From NCBI GenBank assembly GCA_945910005.1, contig OX246738.1:26030303-26094302 (forward strand): a stretch of DNA of 64,000 nucleotides, written 5' to 3'. The notes beneath the pieces are model-generated. The model ran no database searches. It saw only the letters and a program-made list of their open reading frames with translations, and was not told the DNA's origin. Position 1 is the first letter of the stretch; every line of letters begins with the position of its first letter. Below, piece after piece: positions 11,571 to 21,259 of the stretch. Made by a program: the position numbers and the translations under genes. The DNA comes from Isoperla grammatica (Eukaryota; Arthropoda; Insecta; Plecoptera; Perlodidae).

Positions 11571-14336
11571 ACCATGGTTTCTAAAACATAGTTTGAAATC
11601 ATTGAGAAAGGGGATAAGGTACAAGTTTGGATGTGGTACAACAGAAATAACGGCAAGAATTCAACATACACATACTGTAATTGATAATATCAAATGGCAA
11701 CCCTACTGACAAATTAATACTCGGACCGAGTAGAAAGGTGTCAATAGTTTAGACAATTTTTGTTTTAAAAACTGATTTGACGACATCCGTTACATTAGTC
11801 ACGTCTCTCGTCAGACTTGTGTCGAGTACGTACATGGAAATAACATCATGAAGTCACACCAATGTGGCTGTCATATACAATGTCTCTGTTGGTCTTGGCT
11901 TCATGCTCAAAGGCCAAAACAAAACACAATTTTAAAAAACTACAAGCATTGTCAAACAAGAGGACTGACTACATCATATGTATTAACATTTAACATAATA
12001 TTGCACTTTTAGTGGGTAAAAAAAAACCAATACGTAAAATAATTGCAACAACGTTTCAGATACCTAATTTTGCACTTCAATCTGTAACGAAAGTGCTGAA
12101 TTTATCACCACGAGTGATTAAAAACAAATAAACAAGACTTTCGGTCTACTGGTTGCACAGACAGAACAGCTGGAAGACAAAAGCGACAACATTTCTACGG
12201 AAAGCAGAGTATAGTTTTGTAACAGACAATAAAATAGAGCTCTATCTTTACAATGGCTATAGATAGATATATATTTATATATACTATTTATATAGTGTTG
12301 TGCACTCATTTCTTCTTGTTCTATACATTATATATAAATATTATATCACTTTGAACTCTAATAGACATTCTCACTAACGTTTTAGTACAATATTGTGCTT
12401 CATAGAAACGGATAATTTTGATTGCTTTTCGCCATGTAAAGTTAGTGAAAGGATCGAGGAAAGTGAAGGCACAGTGAGTTAAATGAGGGTCCACGAGACT
12501 AAAGGGTTGTAAATTAGGGGAAAACCCTCTCAGTTTACAACCCAGAAATACACAGACTAAAGGAATCGTGCAAAATTGACATGTGATTCGGTCAGTAGAA
12601 TAGGAATTTCGAGTGAACTGGCACACATTTAAGAGGCACTCGGAGTAAGGCAATCCTAAAGTGGAGATATGAAGGACGACCTAGACAGTATGACCAGCTG
12701 CACCTACTAGCATACATTTGTGAACGTCCGGGCGTGATAGGTGCACTCGTAACAGTAATATATATTATCTACACATACAGTGAAACCTTGGTTAAGTTTT
12801 TCTTTAGACAAACCATTCTCTGAAGTTTACAATAACATTGAAAGAGGGTCTTTTAAAAACATTTAACTAAGGTTTTATGGTATATGTACGTAAAACATAC
12901 TTGCAAATATTATAGTATAAGAAGGCTAACAGTGAACACGGTGGTAGGTATAACAGTAAGAGTAACACAAATTGAATGCTTCATCTACACAGTTGGCCCG
13001 TTTGATCAGGACAAACCGGCATGTACAGACAAGATTAACCGAGAAGCACTCAAGAAGGAGGTAACATGGATACAACAGACTGGCTTACACCAGATAAGCT
13101 TTTCTGTATTCCACACAAAGTGAACTTTAAATTTTAACAACAAATTAAAATAGCATAATCTCAAATTAAATTTGATGTGATGTATAAGTGGAGAAAATGT
13201 AACGTTATTTATAATGTCTATCATTAAAAAAAGTTTGATCATATAAGATATGTCTACAAAAATCAAGCACCAATACAAGCATGACAACATAAAACCTCAA
13301 ATATCATACTATACATACAGAAAACATTTTACTATATATTGCAGTTATTGACATTAATAACGTTTCATTTCAGAAAATATATGTATATATAGTTTAACTG
13401 TACATTTACATGTGGTATACTTAAGTGTAATAAAACACTTATCATGGCACTCTGATCATCTATCAATTTTTTTTTTTTTACATATGACACAATTTTAACC
13501 TGACCATGCAGAGTGGGGACGTTCTTGATGGATAAAATCACTCTTTGTTGTGCTTCAAAAACGCCAAAAATTAAATAGACTGTTGACGTTTTACGATCGG
13601 ACGAGTAAACAAGACATGTATTGATAGGGAATGTTCACTCTTTGTCTTAGCAAAATAGATGTTCCTTTGGGGGCTACACAGTAGTCACGCATCACTGCAC
13701 AGGATGATTTAACGTACAAAAAGACCGTTCGTTTCCATGTCCACTTTTTAGTTTCTTTGTTCACTGAAGTTTAAAATTATCTAAAAACTTTAGTTGTTAG
13801 TGGAACAAAGCATAAGTGAGTGATAGACATTGCTCTTCAGATTATTTGCAGCTTGGTAAGTCTAGTACACTTGGTTCCAACTGTAAACTATACTATTTTT
13901 AAAACAAACATTAAGTACACACAGTTGGGAACTTAGTACTTCCGACCTTCTGGTGTGTGGTGCATGACATTCTCTACTACAAAGTTGAGGCCAAAATGGC
14001 CCACCATGTCTAATCTATGGACGTAGCTCGTATAGTGAATGTCAGACCAAATCCAAGGCCGCTGGGTAAAGGTGATCGGACCAGTCTTGACAATCACAAT
14101 AATCTGGCAAACCGTCGCACACAAGTTTCTCTGCCTTGGCCAATTATCAAGTAGAAAGTAGATAAGTATCAGTCCCTTATCTCTTGGAGCACCTTCTAAG
14201 CATGGTTTTCAATTTTCGTGAATGTTTACCGACGTGTTTCAAGATGTTGCTTCATTGTAGGCTATACCGGACGAGCAGAAACATTTAAGCCATTCAGTAC
14301 TATACTTACTGTAAATATGTACTAGTTTAAAAAAAA
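11571..14336 (-). other. Mef2 3' flank or 3' untranslated region; no gene seen
   Basis: A/T-rich DNA downstream of the Mef2 stop. Short open frames on both strands (longest 110 codons) show no recognisable domain or coding composition. Includes short T and A runs and an (AT)-rich patch near 12265-12295. Part of it may be 3' untranslated region of Mef2; nothing in the sequence fixes the transcript end. Confidence 0.4.
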
Positions 14337-14342
14337 TTTAAT
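14337..14342 (-). terminator. Possible Mef2 polyadenylation hexamer (ATTAAA)
   Basis: On the minus strand ATTAAA occurs about 390 bases downstream of the Mef2 stop, preceded by an A/T-rich stretch. It is the first canonical or near-canonical hexamer I found on that strand. MEF2 transcripts often have long 3' untranslated regions, so a site farther towards 11.6 kb is equally possible. Confidence 0.25.
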
Positions 14343-14731
14343 GGCTAGACACCTGACCTGTCTATGATTTTACACTTCTTTGAATTACAGTGACCCTGGT
14401 ACAGTATGGAGAAAATGACAATAACTGGTATTTATCATAATCCCAGCTCGCCGCTTCAGTATAAGTGCCGGGGTGCGAAGAGACGTGAGCTTTGCAAGCT
14501 TTGAAAACCATGATCTCAGCTACATTTGGTTTACAGCTGTCTCTAGAGAACTTTACCATTCAAAAAGCACTAACATTCATAAATATATAGTCTATGGTAC
14601 GAGGCTCCTATGAAAACCATGCGTTTACACAAGGTCATTAATAAACGCTCTTACTTTGGTTCAGTTTATGACACTCTGTTCGGAGACCCGTTACGTCGTG
14701 ACACGAGGTTGGCAGGCTAGACCGCCAGAGA

Positions 14732-15017
14732 CTACGTGGGCCACCCCTCGCTGATCCGAGAGCGCTTCTGCACTGGCCCGCCGTCGTAGGGGTCAGAGGG
14801 CGACAGGTGGCCGGGGGTGGGCGTGAGGTGGCCGGTGGAGCTCGGCCGAGGTAGGCCGTGGCCGTGACCGTGATGCTGTAAGTGGCCGAGAGAGTGGTGA
14901 GAGCCGAGCGTGTGGGCGTCGCGAGGGGGGGAGATGGGCTCGCTCTTGATGCGGACGGGAAGTGGAGACGTCGAGGGGGGCGGAGTACTGCTGGACACGG
15001 CCAGGTGCGGCAGACCA
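14732..15017 (-). CDS. Mef2: Mef2 coding exon 6 (C-terminus, sumoylation switch, stop)
   Basis: Begins after gtgttgcag with T completing a Ser codon, then 94 residues [20 protein letters not shown] ... [11 protein letters not shown] and a TAG stop at 14734-14732. IKSEPISP fits the phosphorylation-dependent sumoylation consensus (hydrophobic-K-x-E-x-x-S-P) described for vertebrate MEF2A; it predicts Lys sumoylation coupled to Ser phosphorylation. A His/Gly-rich run (HHGHGHG) precedes [20 protein letters not shown], and [12 protein letters not shown] resembles the C-terminal nuclear-localisation tail of MEF2 proteins. The exon is GC-rich, so several alternative open frames overlap it on both strands; they are shadows. 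Confidence 0.96.
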
Positions 15018-18000
15018 CTGCAACACATACAACCACACTGTTAATAACCCTATTGTGTGTAGGCCTCAGAACCAGGCACTAATACAACTAGGCCCATTAA
15101 TAACAACCGTATTACGCCGTATACGCCCAATTAGGCCTAAGCAAATTTACAACAGCTAAATGCAATTTTTTAGGTTATGATGGCTACAATTAAAAATTTG
15201 TTTTATAATTTGCACCTACAAAATTATATTTTTTTTTTTACTGACGGCATCGTGATTGTAATCGTAATCCGGATATCGTGAAAGAGTTTGCTTACTTGGT
15301 TCCTATGGCGCTGTTCACAACAAAATCGTAACGTCGTAACAGATTGTAATGGTAAATCATACTTCTACAATATTGCAATACCGATTACAATTACAATGCC
15401 CTCAATTGTGGTTGGGCCTTTAAATAAAGAAAAATGTTCTCTTTCTTACAATTATGTGTTAGATGTCATAAGTAGGCAGGCACACATACTTGAGTCTGCA
15501 TTTCTCACACAGCCTACGTACCTTGAATGAGATAATGCTGAGAGTTGATGTGTGTTCCAACTGAGCACACCCAGACTCATGTCAGGGCCTACACTAAAGT
15601 CTTGTCCTCCAAACGCTGATAGTGAGCCTGGATAGCCTGATAGACCAGAGATGGACGGAGTTTGTAGTGCAACCACAGGAGTGTTCAGTGTAGAGGTGTT
15701 ACGGTTTGGTTGCTGAAACAAAAACAAAAACATAACAATATGAATTTCGTAGATGCATTTCGAAGTTCAATACTTTGCCTTCAGCAAACATGTACGCAAA
15801 CTCTACTCGGCACCCCCACCATTCACTCAACAGTAGTTCTTTTTCTTCAAGAGTAAGCACAATGTTCAACAAGGCTGAAGTAGTAGGATACCAGGTTTTC
15901 TTTTGTAAGAGTGAATGATTCTTTGAGAATATTGTAACAGTCACACCAGTAAGATTAAAAAAGTAACATTTATATAATCTCGATCACTTTTATAGAGTAT
16001 AAAAATTTACGGATAAATGCCAAAAAGGTGATTTTTTTTAAATGAAATTGTTTTGACAGTTCATCATGATAAACAGGCAAGATAACATACCGGCCGTTTA
16101 CATTTGGAGCGGCGTGAGTGAGGGAAGGTATGTCCGACGAAACAAATGAACGAATAAGGGGTAGGTAAAACCAACATACAGTAATCCCCCTTTAATTCAA
16201 ATTTCAAGGGACCCTAAAAACTCCAATTTGAATTACAAAATTTTGAATTAAAAGAACTTGAACACTATGCACCATACCTAAATCTTCTGCTGGGACTCCA
16301 TCAATAGTTTGAATTATACATAATTTTGAATTAACCGAGTTTGAATTAACGAGGGACTACTGTATTATTTTCCGAGCTCGAAAGATCGGCATCTCCAACT
16401 TGACCTAAAATGGTAGATATAATAGAAACGTACTTCTTCATTGATGGCGAGGTTGTGCGGCTGTGGCTGCGGTATGACGACACGTAGGTTGGTCCTACCG
16501 GGCCCCGGCGAGTGCTGCTTGGCGTGCTGCATGGCCTTGGCCCCCAGGCCGGGACTGGGCCCCGGGGACGGACTGCCCAGCGGGGACGACGAGTTGGGAT
16601 AACCGTTGCTCATCTCCAGCATCCCCCCGGCCGGGTAGACGGTGTTGTCCGTCTCGGACGACGAGGGCCGGGGACTCACGCTCGTGTGGGGCATCTGGGA
16701 GTCTCCGTAGTTAGAGGTGTTGACCGGCACGCTCACCGGCAGCGAGTAGCCCGACTGGCTCATGCCCACCTGCAAACCCAGCGGCATTACTGATGGAACC
16801 TATCGCACGATGGTAGGCCTACATTTGTAATTCCGCCTTTCAGTTAGCCTACCTATTAATTATTTGTTATTTAATTTAGGGCCGGTATTTCAATGTCCAG
16901 TTAAAGTGTCAAGTAAATTTAATTGTCAGGTAAGCCCAGTTTGGTGTATTTCTATTGGCCGTTGTCATGGTGAAAACAATTTAACTGTTAGGTAGATTTT
17001 AACTGGACATTGAAATACCGGCCCTAATGCATGTATTGACAATAGGTATGTCAATTGGGCCTATCATTACTTATTTATTTATATTTTTAAGTACAATAAA
17101 ATCATTCGAGATGAGTTTGTACGAGTCAATACATAAATAGAATTATAAAATTCATATGGTCTAAAAATAAAGAATCTAAAATATGTACACTGGGTTGTCA
17201 TCTTTATGATTATCATAATTAGTTTGGATCATGTTATCAATTGCAATATGTACAGGCCCATCCAATATCCTTATGTCAAGTTAAAGATGTTGATATTCAC
17301 GTGACGACATAAACATTTAACTAAGATACAATTAGATATTGCAGTTCCTATACGTAATGCCCAACATCCCATACACCGAGTCATATAGTTGTGACAAACA
17401 AATGAGAAGAGGATTTTTTTTTTTCCTATGCAGAGATGGCTTTCTCAGCCATTCCTCTTCCTCGCTATCCAATATAAAATGGCTTCTTTTTCTGACCTGC
17501 CCATGTCATTGGGCGCGTCAATGTCACTCTGAAGTGTGGCACACCTAAAAAGGTGTGCTCTGTCTTGGGGTGGGGGAGAATATTGCATGCCAAGAATCCC
17601 CCTCTAGGCCCCACTTACCCGGCTGCCGTTCATCTGGTTCCTTTGCATCATCATCTGGAATTCCTCGTCGATCTTGCTGTACTTGGCCTCGGTGCGCGGA
17701 GTCAGCTGATATTCCGTGTCTGCTTCGGGGCTGTCTGGGCTGCAGGTTCCGTTCTTATGCTCCTTCTTGTTTAGAGCCTAGAACGTGCAGCAAAATTCTA
17801 TCAACTAAATCACAGCTCCATGAGCTTATACTCATGGGGGCTCTCACCGTCATTATTACATGTTTTTTTTTCATGTTTTTTTTTGTTTTTTTACAATTTT
17901 CCTTAGTGATTTTTGATATGAGCAAAAACACTCAAAACTGAGCTCTGTTTTAGCTTCCTGTTCATTAAACACTCAATGATAACACTCAACAGCTCATCGC

Positions 18001-19536
18001 TTTAAAAAATAAGAATAAGAATAAGACCAATCAGTGATCTAAATAGTATTATTACTCGTATTACGTCATTATTATTACGTTATCAATCCGCGAATTGGTT
18101 TGATAAAGACTTGTTAATTTATCTTTTTCTACCAGTCTTTTTATTTCTTAATATCCATTAGGTACTATGCATATCCTGGATTATTTGATGCATATATTCA
18201 CGTCCTGACACGGAATACTCGGCAAACAAATTTATTCTTACACAATCTACATAATATGTAGGGCCTACATGGTAAATTAAAGGGGATTTACAAGTGGCAA
18301 AAACTGGACAAGGCAACAGTAGGAGCTGTATACTATGCCCACACACAGCTTAGTGGAAATGCTTTCAGTTTGGTTTATATTGTCGGAGGTTTTTATAACT
18401 AAGATTTTAATATAAGTCCAGTCAGATTAGTCTAACAATAGACTGCACTTTCAAAATTTATCTAAACCCCCTGAGATAGAGATAATCACAGTCCTCTAAA
18501 TTTTCAATGACAACAATGAAAAATGAACCTTAACATAACATTTGAAAACTAGTTTTTATTGTTGTACTTACTTTCTGTGTCTGATCAAACCTAATGTACT
18601 TCCAGAAATCTGCAACAGTTATTCCCTTTGCATTTGCCTCCAAGACATCACGCAGGGTATATAGTGTGTGTGTAAGAGAGAGAGAGAAGGAGTCTAGATG
18701 TTTGGAGTTGAGGTGTGGGGAGGGAGGGGGGTGGGGGGAGGTCATAAGGAAGAAAAGGGGCCATCAGGTTAATAGCAATACCATATCAAATAAGGTTGGT
18801 AATTCCTTTGGTGTATTCAGAATTTCAAGATGCACTAAATATGTTAATCATTGACAAATGGTTCAACAATTTTAAGATGTTGATTGGAAGGCGACACAAA
18901 TATACAGAAGTAATATTGTGTTCTGTTGATGCAACAAGGCTGATAGGGAAAGTAAATAATGATTAGAACAGTCTACGCAAATTACATAATGGCAAACGGT
19001 AGTCTCAGCATAAGGACTGTGCCAAATTAAATGTTTTTTAGTATATCTTGTTAACGCTACACAATAATGAAACAATGGCACATTAGCACACTGTGGTTAA
19101 GTACTAATCATGGATTTGAAAAAATTCAAATATTTGAAGTATTATTAGTGTGGCATTTTCCGGGTGTAAATGAATTATAATTTATCACTTAATTTTCACA
19201 AAGCAATACAAATAGTTGATACTTTTTGCACATACTTCTTCAAAACCATCAATATTGTTTAGCATTCTCAAGCTATTTACATATATATATATATATATGT
19301 ATATATATGTTGAGACGTAAATTTTCGTAGACAAACTGAGATGTTGGAGAGGGTTTTTGGGTATTAGTCCACGTTTTGTGAGGAGGTTGTTTTGTTGCCT
19401 CTCGACAACACACGCGACCCGGACCTGTCACCTGATGATGCCGCAACATTTGTCGGCGAAACGTTGTGAAAAAAAGGTATGTGAAAAAACAACCTCCTCA
19501 CAAAACGTGGACTAATACCCAAAAACCCTCTCCAAC

Positions 19537-19567
<31 letters not shown>

Positions 19568-21163
19568 AAATCCAGAAATTAAAAGGGGTTATGGCGCCCA
19601 CCTGGCAAGTGGGAGACCTGGGTTCGATTCCCAGTCGGGGTTGGTTTTTTAATTTCTGGATTTCACATAACTACCACGTCAAGAGTGTTCTTGAAAAATA
19701 TTCATATAGATATATATATATATATATGTATATATATGTATATATATATAAAAAAAAACACGTTGATTTTGTGTGGTTCTTATAGCGAGACTACCCTTCT
19801 GCCTTAGGTACCAAATCGGTTGACAGCCAGACATAGAAGGGGAGGGAGGCGGAGAGGAGAAGAGAGGAGAGTAAAGAAACAGAGAGAGTGCGCCTCACCT
19901 CGATAATGTTCTTGTTGGTGAGCGACTCATGAGGCTCGTTGTATTCGGTGTACTTGAGCAGAACCTTGTCCATATCGGTGCTGGCATACTGGTACAGCTT
20001 GTTGGAGCTGCTGAAGATGATCAGAGCGATCTCGCAGTCGCACAGCACGCTCAGTTCGTAGGCCTTCTTCATCACGCCAAACTTACGCTTGTTGAACGTC
20101 ACCTAACAAAACACGTCCAATATACAGATCTAGATCTAAATAATATGTACAGCCAAAACGTATTTTTTGAAACGGCTACCAAATTTAATTAATATTAAAT
20201 ATGACTGCCAATTTCCCTGTATACGGTTTTGCTGAGAAAAGCAGAAAACAAAAAATGTAAACATAAAAAAAATATAATAAAAGAATAAAAACTATTTTTT
20301 AGAGTTATTCACTAGAAGCTGGTGCTTCTGAAACTTTTGAGCCCAAGCCTCACTTGTATAATCTTAGCTGTACTGGTGCATCACCAACAGTTTTTGTTGT
20401 ACATTGCAATAAAATCGTAACACGAAATATACACAAACATAAGTGTCTATACTCTATATGTTGTATACCAGCTAGCGAGTTATATGGCCAACCAGCAGGC
20501 ATCTACAATACAATAAAATACAATATTTGTCTTGATGTTGTTGTAAACTGCAACACAATAGGTATACACAAAGTAGACCTACAAAACAAAAATGGCGAGG
20601 TTCAATTATATAAAAAGAACTGTTCTCATCGTGGAATGTATCAAGACCAAAAATTGTTAAATTCAAGTCAAGCCCTCCGATACAAAATTAATTTAAGTAA
20701 CAGAACAGTATTGGGGCCTTACATGTATTTGCTTCATTCCTCACGACTGCACGGGAATTTACAATGTATGATTGGAGTAATCCTACAATTCCAATTCCCT
20801 ATACAGCCAAAGATATTTTCTTTCCCCCAACAACAACGTTTCCCACAACAACATTTTATGCCTTATTCAATGTTACACGATGAATATTAGGGAAATTAAT
20901 TCAAACAGCGTTTAAAATAAAACATGCCTGAATAGCCGATATTTTATTTGCTGGTAGTAAATTGGTAATAAATTAATTCCCCTAATGTCAACACAATGCA
21001 CACATGTCACCTTGGCTTTTGAGCGTTGATGGTGGGGGGAAAAAAAAACGCTCGATGGCAGTACGAGAATCAATCGACGCCGCACGATTGGTCGGACACT
21101 CTGACTCACCTGTCTGTTCCGTTCATCCGTGATGCGCGAGATTTGTATTTTCTTCCGTCCCAT
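14732..21163 (-). CDS. Mef2: Mef2 MADS-box transcription factor gene (six coding exons)
   Basis: Nuclear transcription factor that binds A/T-rich MEF2 sites as a dimer and drives muscle and other differentiation programmes (known for the family). Coding exons, minus strand: 21163-21110, 20102-19899, 17777-17619, 16769-16434, 15712-15522, 15017-14732. Every intron is GT-AG and joins in frame; all junctions are phase 0 except the last, which is phase 2. The spliced product is 409 residues: MADS box about 1-57, MEF2 domain about 58-86, then a Ser/Pro-rich transactivation region and a basic C-terminus ending GWPT. Length is typical of MEF2 proteins. The start is certain because MGRKKIQI is the invariant MEF2 N-terminus and the context CCAACCATGG is favourable. 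No frameshift or internal stop was seen. The vertebrate-type acidic beta exon is absent. Confidence 0.97.
15018..15521 (-). other. Mef2: Mef2 intron 5
   Basis: GT-AG intron (gtacgt ... ttgcag) in phase 2. A/T-rich, with a run of T on the plus strand near 15229-15239. No additional exon-like segment was recognised. Confidence 0.9.
15522..15712 (-). CDS. Mef2: Mef2 coding exon 5 (transactivation region)
   Basis: Encodes 63 residues plus two bases: [20 protein letters not shown], then a Gly/Ser-rich stretch with FGGQDFS, and [13 protein letters not shown]. The segments LNTPVV.LQTP, GAQDFS-like and LSHS match fly and other invertebrate Mef2 as I remember them. Acceptor tttgtttcag|CAACC after a long T-rich tract; donor TCAAG|gtacgt. 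The exon ends in phase 2 and needs the first T of exon 6 to make the serine codon AGT. TPVV and TPS are TP-type phosphosite candidates. Confidence 0.93.
15713..16433 (-). other. Mef2: Mef2 intron 4
   Basis: GT-AG intron (gtacgt ... tttcag), phase 0. Contains the 184-bp Tigger/pogo-like MITE at 16179-16362; otherwise A/T-rich without recognised content. Confidence 0.9.
16179..16362. mobile_element. Tigger/pogo-like MITE in Mef2 intron 4
   Basis: 184-bp element starting CAGTAATCCCCCTTTAATTC and ending with the complement GAATTAACGAGGGACTACTG. It is bounded by TA on both sides (16177-16178 and 16363-16364). The CAGTARTCCCYC termini and TA target duplication are those of pogo/Tigger members of the Tc1-mariner superfamily. 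The interior repeats (T)TTGAATTA motifs and has no coding capacity. Confidence 0.8.
16434..16769 (-). CDS. Mef2: Mef2 coding exon 4 (transactivation region, MAPK-docking-like motif)
   Basis: Encodes 112 residues beginning [17 protein letters not shown]. It contains [25 protein letters not shown], the low-complexity [12 protein letters not shown] run and [12 protein letters not shown], ending AINEE. LRVVIP matches the core of the p38 MAP-kinase docking (D) motif of vertebrate MEF2A/C, with an arginine shortly upstream. Acceptor tttgcag|GTGGGC, donor GAA|gtacgt, phase 0 at both ends. The exon is clearly more GC-rich than its introns. Many SP dipeptides are potential proline-directed phosphosites. 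Confidence 0.95.
16770..17618 (-). other. Mef2: Mef2 intron 3
   Basis: GT-AG intron (gtaagt ... ttgcag), phase 0, containing the family-A MITE at 16879-17024 and otherwise A/T-rich sequence with no recognised exon. Confidence 0.9.
16879..17024. mobile_element. Palindromic MITE, family A copy 1, in Mef2 intron 3
   Basis: 146-bp element with about 27-bp terminal inverted repeats beginning GGGCCGGTATTTCAATGTCC and flanked by TA. A second copy of nearly the same length lies at 53170-53316. The core includes ATTGGCCGTTGTCATGGTG in both copies. No coding capacity; moved in trans by an unknown, probably TA-targeting, transposase. Confidence 0.8.
17619..17777 (-). CDS. Mef2: Mef2 coding exon 3 (post-MEF2-domain linker)
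   Basis: Encodes 53 residues starting [20 protein letters not shown] and ending [12 protein letters not shown]. It corresponds to the exon that follows NKNIIE in all MEF2 genes and resembles the vertebrate alpha-2 form (ALNKKEH, then SPD.P, LTP.TE.KY and KI.EEF). Acceptor gttctag|GCTC, donor CGG|gtaagt, phase 0 at both ends. The SPDSPEA and LTPRTEAKY segments contain SP/TP sites that are phosphorylation candidates. I found no second, mutually exclusive alpha-1-like exon in the intron on either side. Confidence 0.96.
18572..18637 (-). CDS. Possible cryptic or alternative 66-bp Mef2 exon
   Basis: Between Mef2 exons 2 and 3 a minus-strand segment of 22 codons, [20 protein letters not shown] plus QK, is bounded by GAG| at the left (after a long pyrimidine tract) and by a strong donor AAA|gtaagt at the right. 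It is phase 0 on both sides, so it could be inserted between exons 2 and 3 without breaking the frame. The open frame extends on both sides (18530-18745). I do not recognise the peptide as MEF2 sequence. The acceptor is not ideal because it is about 50 bases from the best pyrimidine run. It could equally be intronic sequence with chance splice-like ends. Confidence 0.22.
19341..19538. mobile_element. Hairpin element in Mef2 intron 2 with hammerhead-like core
   Basis: About 50-bp terminal arms (left starts TTGGAGAGGGTTTTTGGGTA, right is its complement) enclose a unique centre; both ends abut (AT)n. The plus-strand centre has CTGATGA at 19432-19438, then GCCG and CGGC able to pair, then GAAAC at 19458-19462, the order of the conserved hammerhead-ribozyme core. 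A third stem and cleavage triplet are not convincing. Non-autonomous; superfamily unknown. Confidence 0.65.
19564..19667 (+). mobile_element. tRNA-like fragment enclosed in 21-bp inverted repeats
   Basis: TGTGAAATCCAGAAATTAAA and its complement bracket about 60 bp. That interior contains a perfect tRNA T-arm (CTGGG, loop TTCGATT, CCCAG) and B-box GGTTCGATTCC, preceded by GGCGCCCACCTGGCAAGTGG. The upstream half does not fold as a full tRNA, so it is a tRNA-derived fragment and not a gene. The unit sits between (AT)n runs, adjacent to the 19341-19538 hairpin. Confidence 0.6.
19899..20102 (-). CDS. Mef2: Mef2 coding exon 2 (MADS box and MEF2 domain)
   Basis: Encodes 68 residues completing the DNA-binding and dimerisation module: [20 protein letters not shown] (alpha 1), IALIIFSS (beta strand), then the MEF2-specific extension [20 protein letters not shown] and [11 protein letters not shown]. 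The acceptor is ttgttag|GTGACG and the donor GAG|gtgagg; both junctions are phase 0. The Ser in YASTDMD corresponds to the casein-kinase-II site described for vertebrate MEF2C Ser59. The MEF2 domain also forms the known binding groove for class IIa HDACs. Sequence is near-invariant across animals, with no unusual substitutions seen. Confidence 0.98.
20103..21109 (-). other. Mef2: Mef2 intron 1 with an unexplained antisense ORF
   Basis: GT-AG intron (gtgagt ... ttgttag), phase 0. The plus strand carries a 178-codon open frame (20354-20890), the longest in the window outside a tandem repeat. It shows no domain I recognise and is Asn/Ile/Gln/Cys-rich as expected from A-rich sequence. No splice sites or promoter argue for expression. 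Confidence 0.85.
21110..21163 (-). CDS. Mef2: Mef2 coding exon 1 (start of MADS box)
   Basis: Encodes the first 18 residues, [18 protein letters not shown], the basic N-terminal arm and start of helix 1 of the MADS box, which contacts the DNA minor groove in known MEF2 structures. The exon ends CAG|gtgagt in phase 0 and continues with V-T-F-N-K of exon 2. A short coding exon ending exactly after RNRQ is the usual MEF2 gene structure. The position-9 serine (IS where vertebrates and flies usually have IT) is a conservative difference. Confidence 0.97.
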
Positions 21164-21259
21164 GGTTGGGGTAAACAGAGTGAGGCCGTTACACGGGCAG
21201 TGCAAGGACGAAACAACAGCGCGGGGATGCTGTGGGCTAGATAAGCATCACCTCTCAAT
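21164..21259 (-). other. Mef2: Probable 5' untranslated part of Mef2 exon 1
   Basis: Upstream of the ATG on the minus strand, a good splice acceptor (gtgccctcag, AG at 21261-21260) lies 96 bases before the start codon. MEF2 genes usually have separate 5' untranslated exons, so this acceptor is the likely left border of the first coding exon. No upstream in-frame coding sequence is evident. Inferred from sequence only; another acceptor farther upstream is possible. Confidence 0.5.

Larger units (their letters stand above)
17778..19898 (-). other. Mef2: Mef2 intron 2
   Basis: Longest coding intron (gtgagg ... ttctag), phase 0. It holds a candidate 66-bp cryptic exon (18572-18637), a minus-strand pyrimidine-rich tract (18665-18745), AT dinucleotide runs and two inverted-repeat elements (19341-19538 and 19564-19667). 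Confidence 0.9.

Noticed and set aside
14638..15159. Several alternative open frames on both strands over 14.6-15.2 kb
   Set aside because: They are shadows of the GC-rich final Mef2 exon.
16512..16793. 93-codon plus-strand frame over Mef2 exon 4
   Set aside because: Antisense shadow of the GC-rich coding exon; Arg/Gly-rich with no domain.
18594..18679. Vertebrate-type alpha-1 alternative Mef2 exon beginning TLR
   Set aside because: The reading TLRDVLEAN has no AG acceptor before TLR and does not resemble the alpha-1 exon beyond three residues.
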